Part shown: positions 4,546 to 7,048 of the stretch, piece by piece | How positions within the stretch are numbered: position 1 is the first letter of the stretch | Layout of the letters: each line of letters opens with the position of its first letter | DNA from: Candidatus Methanomethylophilaceae archaeon | GTDB taxonomy: Archaea; Thermoplasmatota; Thermoplasmata; Methanomassiliicoccales; Methanomethylophilaceae | Assembly: GCA_023230065.1 (NCBI GenBank) | Contig: JALNYB010000065.1 | Location: forward strand, 1 to 7,048 | DNA: 7,048 nt | Direction: 5' to 3' | The notes under the pieces: model-generated | What the model saw: the letters and a program-made list of their open reading frames with translations, nothing else | Database searches by the model: none | Told to the model about the DNA's origin: nothing | Made by a program: the position numbers and the translations under genes

Positions 4546-5835
4546 ATGGAATTCTCAGAAAATGCAAAGAAAAAGGTCTATACTTACAGATGGGGAATAT
4601 TCGCAATACTTGTAACTGCTTACTTCTTTGTGTACTTCCAGAGAATGGCAGTCGGAATCGTTGGTGAAGATATTGTAGAAGATGTCGGCGGTTCTATTGG
4701 AATACTCAGCGCCGTATACTTCTGGACGTACACTGCGATGCAAATACCTAGCGGACTGCTGGCTGATCATCTTGGTCCACAGAAGGCATCGTTCATATTC
4801 CTGCTGTTGGCAACCTTGGGATCATTCATAACATTCATTGGAACAGAATTCTGGATGATAGTTCTAGGAAAGATCCTTATCGCGGCAGGAATGGCCGTTG
4901 TGTACATCCCATTGATGAAGATCATCTCTGTTTGGTTCAAAAAAACCGATTTTCCACAGCTTACTGGAATAGTTATCGCTGTAGGAAACATCGGTGCTAT
5001 TGCAGCTTCAGCACCTCTTGAATTACTATCAAATGCCATAGGATGGAGAGAAGTATTCTTCGTATTGGGCTTGATCACATTTACTCTAGCAATCTTATGT
5101 CTCATAATTGTCAGAGACCATCCTCACAAAAAGGATCTTCCCAGCATAGAAGAAATAGAGAACGCAGAGAAAGGAACTCCCATCGATGATAAGACTGATG
5201 CAAAACTTCCGATGCTCACAGGACTTAAAATGATCGCAACAAGCGGAAGGAAGTTCTGGACCCTCGCACTTGCGTATTTCCTTGTATATGGCAGTATAAT
5301 GGTTTTCCAAGGAACATGGGCAAAAACCTATTTCAATCACACATACGATTTTGCATTTAGCGTAGTATGGTTCATAACTATGATCGGTATCGGAAAAATC
5401 CTGAGTTCGATCATAATAGGAATATTGAACGGACGTGGCATAATTAGATCCAAACGCAGAGCTATGTCCATAGGGACTCTACTATTCGCATGTATCTGGG
5501 GAATAATTTGGATATTTGCTGGAGAGATGAATAATTATTGGTTCTGGATGCTCATATGTTTCCTATTCGGATTCTTCGGAGGATTCATGACACTTTCATT
5601 TACTCAAGTGAAAGAATGGTTTCCCACAGCGATATCAGGAACCACTGTATCTGCCATGAATCTGTTCTTATTCTTGGGTGCATCAATATGTACTACAATC
5701 ACAGGCATCATTATCGGAACTACATATTCGATCGAGAACTTTACTCTCGTGTGGGTCTTGATGTTTGCCCTCTCCGTTATTGCACTCATATTGGTGTTAT
5801 TATCTGTCGAAAAGCCTAGTGAAAGTAACACTTGA
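4546..5835 (+). CDS. Major facilitator superfamily transporter
   Basis: This 429-residue protein is an inner-membrane secondary carrier with twelve predicted helices in two blocks of six. The first runs from about residue 15 to 190. A charged cytoplasmic loop follows (about 190-225, rich in Lys, Asp and Glu), then the second block up to about 421. GLLADHLGPQK (70-80), between helices 2 and 3, is the family's loop motif GxLaDrxGxkr. Arg33 in the first helix (YFQRM) and WFKK after helix 4 resemble organic-anion carriers of the UhpC/GlpT and ACS type. The matching loop of the second half reads GRGIIRSKRRA (297-307). The substrate cannot be told from this. Its ATG follows the PEBP stop by four bases, with GTGAT overlapping that stop as ribosome binding site, so it is the last gene of the operon. 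A run of only 52 bases separates it from the Sel1 gene. Confidence 0.92.
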   Translation: MEFSENAKKKVYTYRWGIFAILVTAYFFVYFQRMAVGIVGEDIVEDVGGSIGILSAVYFWTYTAMQIPSGLLADHLGPQKASFIFLLLATLGSFITFIGTEFWMIVLGKILIAAGMAVVYIPLMKIISVWFKKTDFPQLTGIVIAVGNIGAIAASAPLELLSNAIGWREVFFVLGLITFTLAILCLIIVRDHPHKKDLPSIEEIENAEKGTPIDDKTDAKLPMLTGLKMIATSGRKFWTLALAYFLVYGSIMVFQGTWAKTYFNHTYDFAFSVVWFITMIGIGKILSSIIIGILNGRGIIRSKRRAMSIGTLLFACIWGIIWIFAGEMNNYWFWMLICFLFGFFGGFMTLSFTQVKEWFPTAISGTTVSAMNLFLFLGASICTTITGIIIGTTYSIENFTLVWVLMFALSVIALILVLLSVEKPSESNT

Positions 5836-5856
5836 AGAATGAAAATAAGCGTAAAC

Positions 5857-5864
5857 TATTATAA
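5857..5864 (+). promoter_or_regulatory. Candidate TATA box of the Sel1-repeat gene
   Basis: TATTATAA is centred about 27 bases before the ATG at 5888. This predicts transcription starting at or next to the start codon, that is, a leaderless message. It agrees with the lack of a convincing ribosome binding site and suggests that the Sel1 gene is not simply read through from the transporter. Confidence 0.5.
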
Positions 5865-5887
5865 CATCGGGCCGTTAGGGAATAGGG

Positions 5888-7048
5888 ATGGCAGTTCCTG
5901 AAGGACTCTTTTCCAAAGCAGAAGCTGGAGACCTAATATCTTGTTTCAGATTGGGGCAAGCATATGCTATGGGCGAGGATGTAACGACCGATGAGGCCGA
6001 AGCATTCAAATGGTATATGAAAGCCGCATCTTTAGGACACACAATATCTGAATATGTTGTAGGCAAATGTTTTGAAGATGGAATATCTGTACCAAAGAAT
6101 CAGCACGAAGCCATTATCTGGTATTCTAAAGCAGCATTGAAAGGAAATTTAGATGCAACGAATGCCATTAGTAATATCTTCAAGGACAGCGAAGTTCCAA
6201 AAGATAAAAAGATTTTTACATACTATTCAAAAAAAGCCGAAGAAGGTTGCCCGAGTTCGATGTACATGCTTGGAATCTTCTATAATCTTGGCATCGGAAC
6301 AGATTTTGATGCTGACAAAGCATATGAAATGTTCTCCAAATCCGCAAAACTGGGAAACATAGATGCAGAATGCCAAAAAGCCATCTGCACCATTAGAGGC
6401 ACCGGAACAGAGAAGAATAAAGATCTCGGAGCATCTATGCTCAGAGAAGTTGCAGCAAAAGGTTCGATAAGAGCAAAATGCGAACTGGCCAGATGCTATG
6501 AGCACGGCATCGGTGTCATAAGAGATCCTAAAGAAGCATTCAAGATATACAATGAAATGACCGATGCAGGCATACCGGTTGGTCAATACCACTTAGGCAG
6601 ATGCTATATGGACGGCATCGAAGTAGAAAAAGACCCCATATTTGCAAACAGCTGGTATACTGTCGCATCCGCAGAATGCGTCGAAGGAGAATACGGGCTC
6701 GCAAGATGCTACATGGGTGGAGTAGGTGTCGACAGAGATAAAGCCAAGGGTATCCAACTCCTTGAGGCTGCATCCAACAAGGGTCAGACCGATGCGATGA
6801 TCATGCTCGGCCAATTATATTCCAAAGGAACACAGGTTCATAAAAACGATGCAACCTCAGCAGGATGGTTCATAAAAGCAGCAGACCTCGGAGAACCATA
6901 TGCAGAATTGGTTGCTGGTGAGAATTATTCTCGTGGAATAGGGGTCAAAGCAGACCAGAAAAAAGCCATGTATTACTATGAAAGATCAGCACAGCATGGA
7001 AATACTATAGCATGCCACATGCTGGGAAGTGCATATCTTTCAGCTAAC
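5888..7048 (+). CDS. Sel1-like repeat protein (3' end outside window)
   Basis: 387 residues are visible and the frame is still open at the window edge. The protein is a tandem array of Sel1-like repeats, each about 36 residues (108 bases), forming paired helices of the TPR class that act as protein-protein scaffolds. Ten repeats can be read and an eleventh begins. Well-matching units include LARCYEHGIGV...DPKEAFKIY and LGQLYSKGTQV. Five repeats carry Cys at the same helix position (VGKCFEDG, KAICTIRG, LARCYEHG, LGRCYMDG, LARCYMGG). The third repeat (about residues 79-115) is the most divergent. There is no signal peptide or membrane segment in the visible part, so it appears cytosolic. An in-frame TAG lies ten bases upstream, making the ATG at 5888 the first possible ATG start. 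Host-associated Methanomassiliicoccales are known for many Sel1 proteins; the binding partner is unknown, and a C-terminal domain could lie outside. Confidence 0.9.
   Translation, partial: MAVPEGLFSKAEAGDLISCFRLGQAYAMGEDVTTDEAEAFKWYMKAASLGHTISEYVVGKCFEDGISVPKNQHEAIIWYSKAALKGNLDATNAISNIFKDSEVPKDKKIFTYYSKKAEEGCPSSMYMLGIFYNLGIGTDFDADKAYEMFSKSAKLGNIDAECQKAICTIRGTGTEKNKDLGASMLREVAAKGSIRAKCELARCYEHGIGVIRDPKEAFKIYNEMTDAGIPVGQYHLGRCYMDGIEVEKDPIFANSWYTVASAECVEGEYGLARCYMGGVGVDRDKAKGIQLLEAASNKGQTDAMIMLGQLYSKGTQVHKNDATSAGWFIKAADLGEPYAELVAGENYSRGIGVKADQKKAMYYYERSAQHGNTIACHMLGSAYLSAN

Noticed and set aside
5839..5901. A 20-codon frame starting just after the transporter stop.
   Set aside because: It has no ribosome binding site, overlaps the Sel1 gene in another frame, and covers the likely Sel1 promoter.
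6227..6814. Long minus-strand frames opposite the Sel1-repeat gene.
   Set aside because: The repeats on the plus strand are unmistakable, and their periodic codon pattern keeps the opposite frames open.
5888..7048. Sel1 repeats considered as a DNA tandem repeat or CRISPR-like array.
   Set aside because: The 108-base period is a protein repeat; the DNA copies are diverged and lack identical repeat units or spacers.

Overview
The window looks like a piece of a methanogenic archaeon, most likely a gut or rumen member of the Methanomassiliicoccales. Archaeal signals are the AGGTGAT-type ribosome binding site, TATA-like elements about 25 bases ahead of several starts, an FmdE-family protein, an iron-sulfur flavoprotein-type flavodoxin and a DUF362 ferredoxin protein. 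All seven genes whose ends are visible stop with TGA. This is unusual for AT-rich DNA and fits a lineage that keeps TAG for pyrrolysine. A long Sel1-repeat protein also fits, since host-associated Methanomassiliicoccales carry many. The assignment is an inference; there is no rRNA or other marker gene.

Layout. The left edge (3-263, plus) is the C-terminal tail of a phenylacetate-CoA ligase-like enzyme with a degraded-looking nucleotide-binding motif. Facing it are three minus-strand genes, each apparently with its own promoter: an FmdE-family protein with a zinc ribbon (417-974), an iron-sulfur flavoprotein-type flavodoxin (1215-1778), and a small pyruvoyl decarboxylase of the S-adenosylmethionine decarboxylase fold (1956-2381), which ends at a strong hairpin. 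A divergent promoter region (2382-2610) separates these from a plus-strand operon: a DUF362/2x[4Fe-4S] protein (2611-3726), a 98-residue three-helix membrane protein (3726-4022), a YbhB/YbcL (PEBP) protein (4044-4541) and a 12-helix MFS transporter (4546-5835). Spacing within this operon is a 1-base overlap, then 21 and 4 bases. A separate promoter precedes a large Sel1-repeat protein (5888 to the right edge), open through the window end.

How the genes may work together. The left half is rich in redox and metal proteins (zinc ribbon, flavin/iron-sulfur, two ferredoxin clusters) but holds no complete named pathway. The four-gene plus-strand operon is tight enough to imply a shared role, perhaps uptake or export of a small organic molecule with an associated redox step, but no substrate can be read from sequence. 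The decarboxylase is the most distinctive gene: its catalytic Ser, His and Cys align with SpeD, while the residue before the self-cleavage site and the substrate loop differ. It may therefore act on something other than S-adenosylmethionine. I see no CRISPR array, tRNA, rRNA, insertion sequence or phage gene. No gap between genes exceeds 240 bases.
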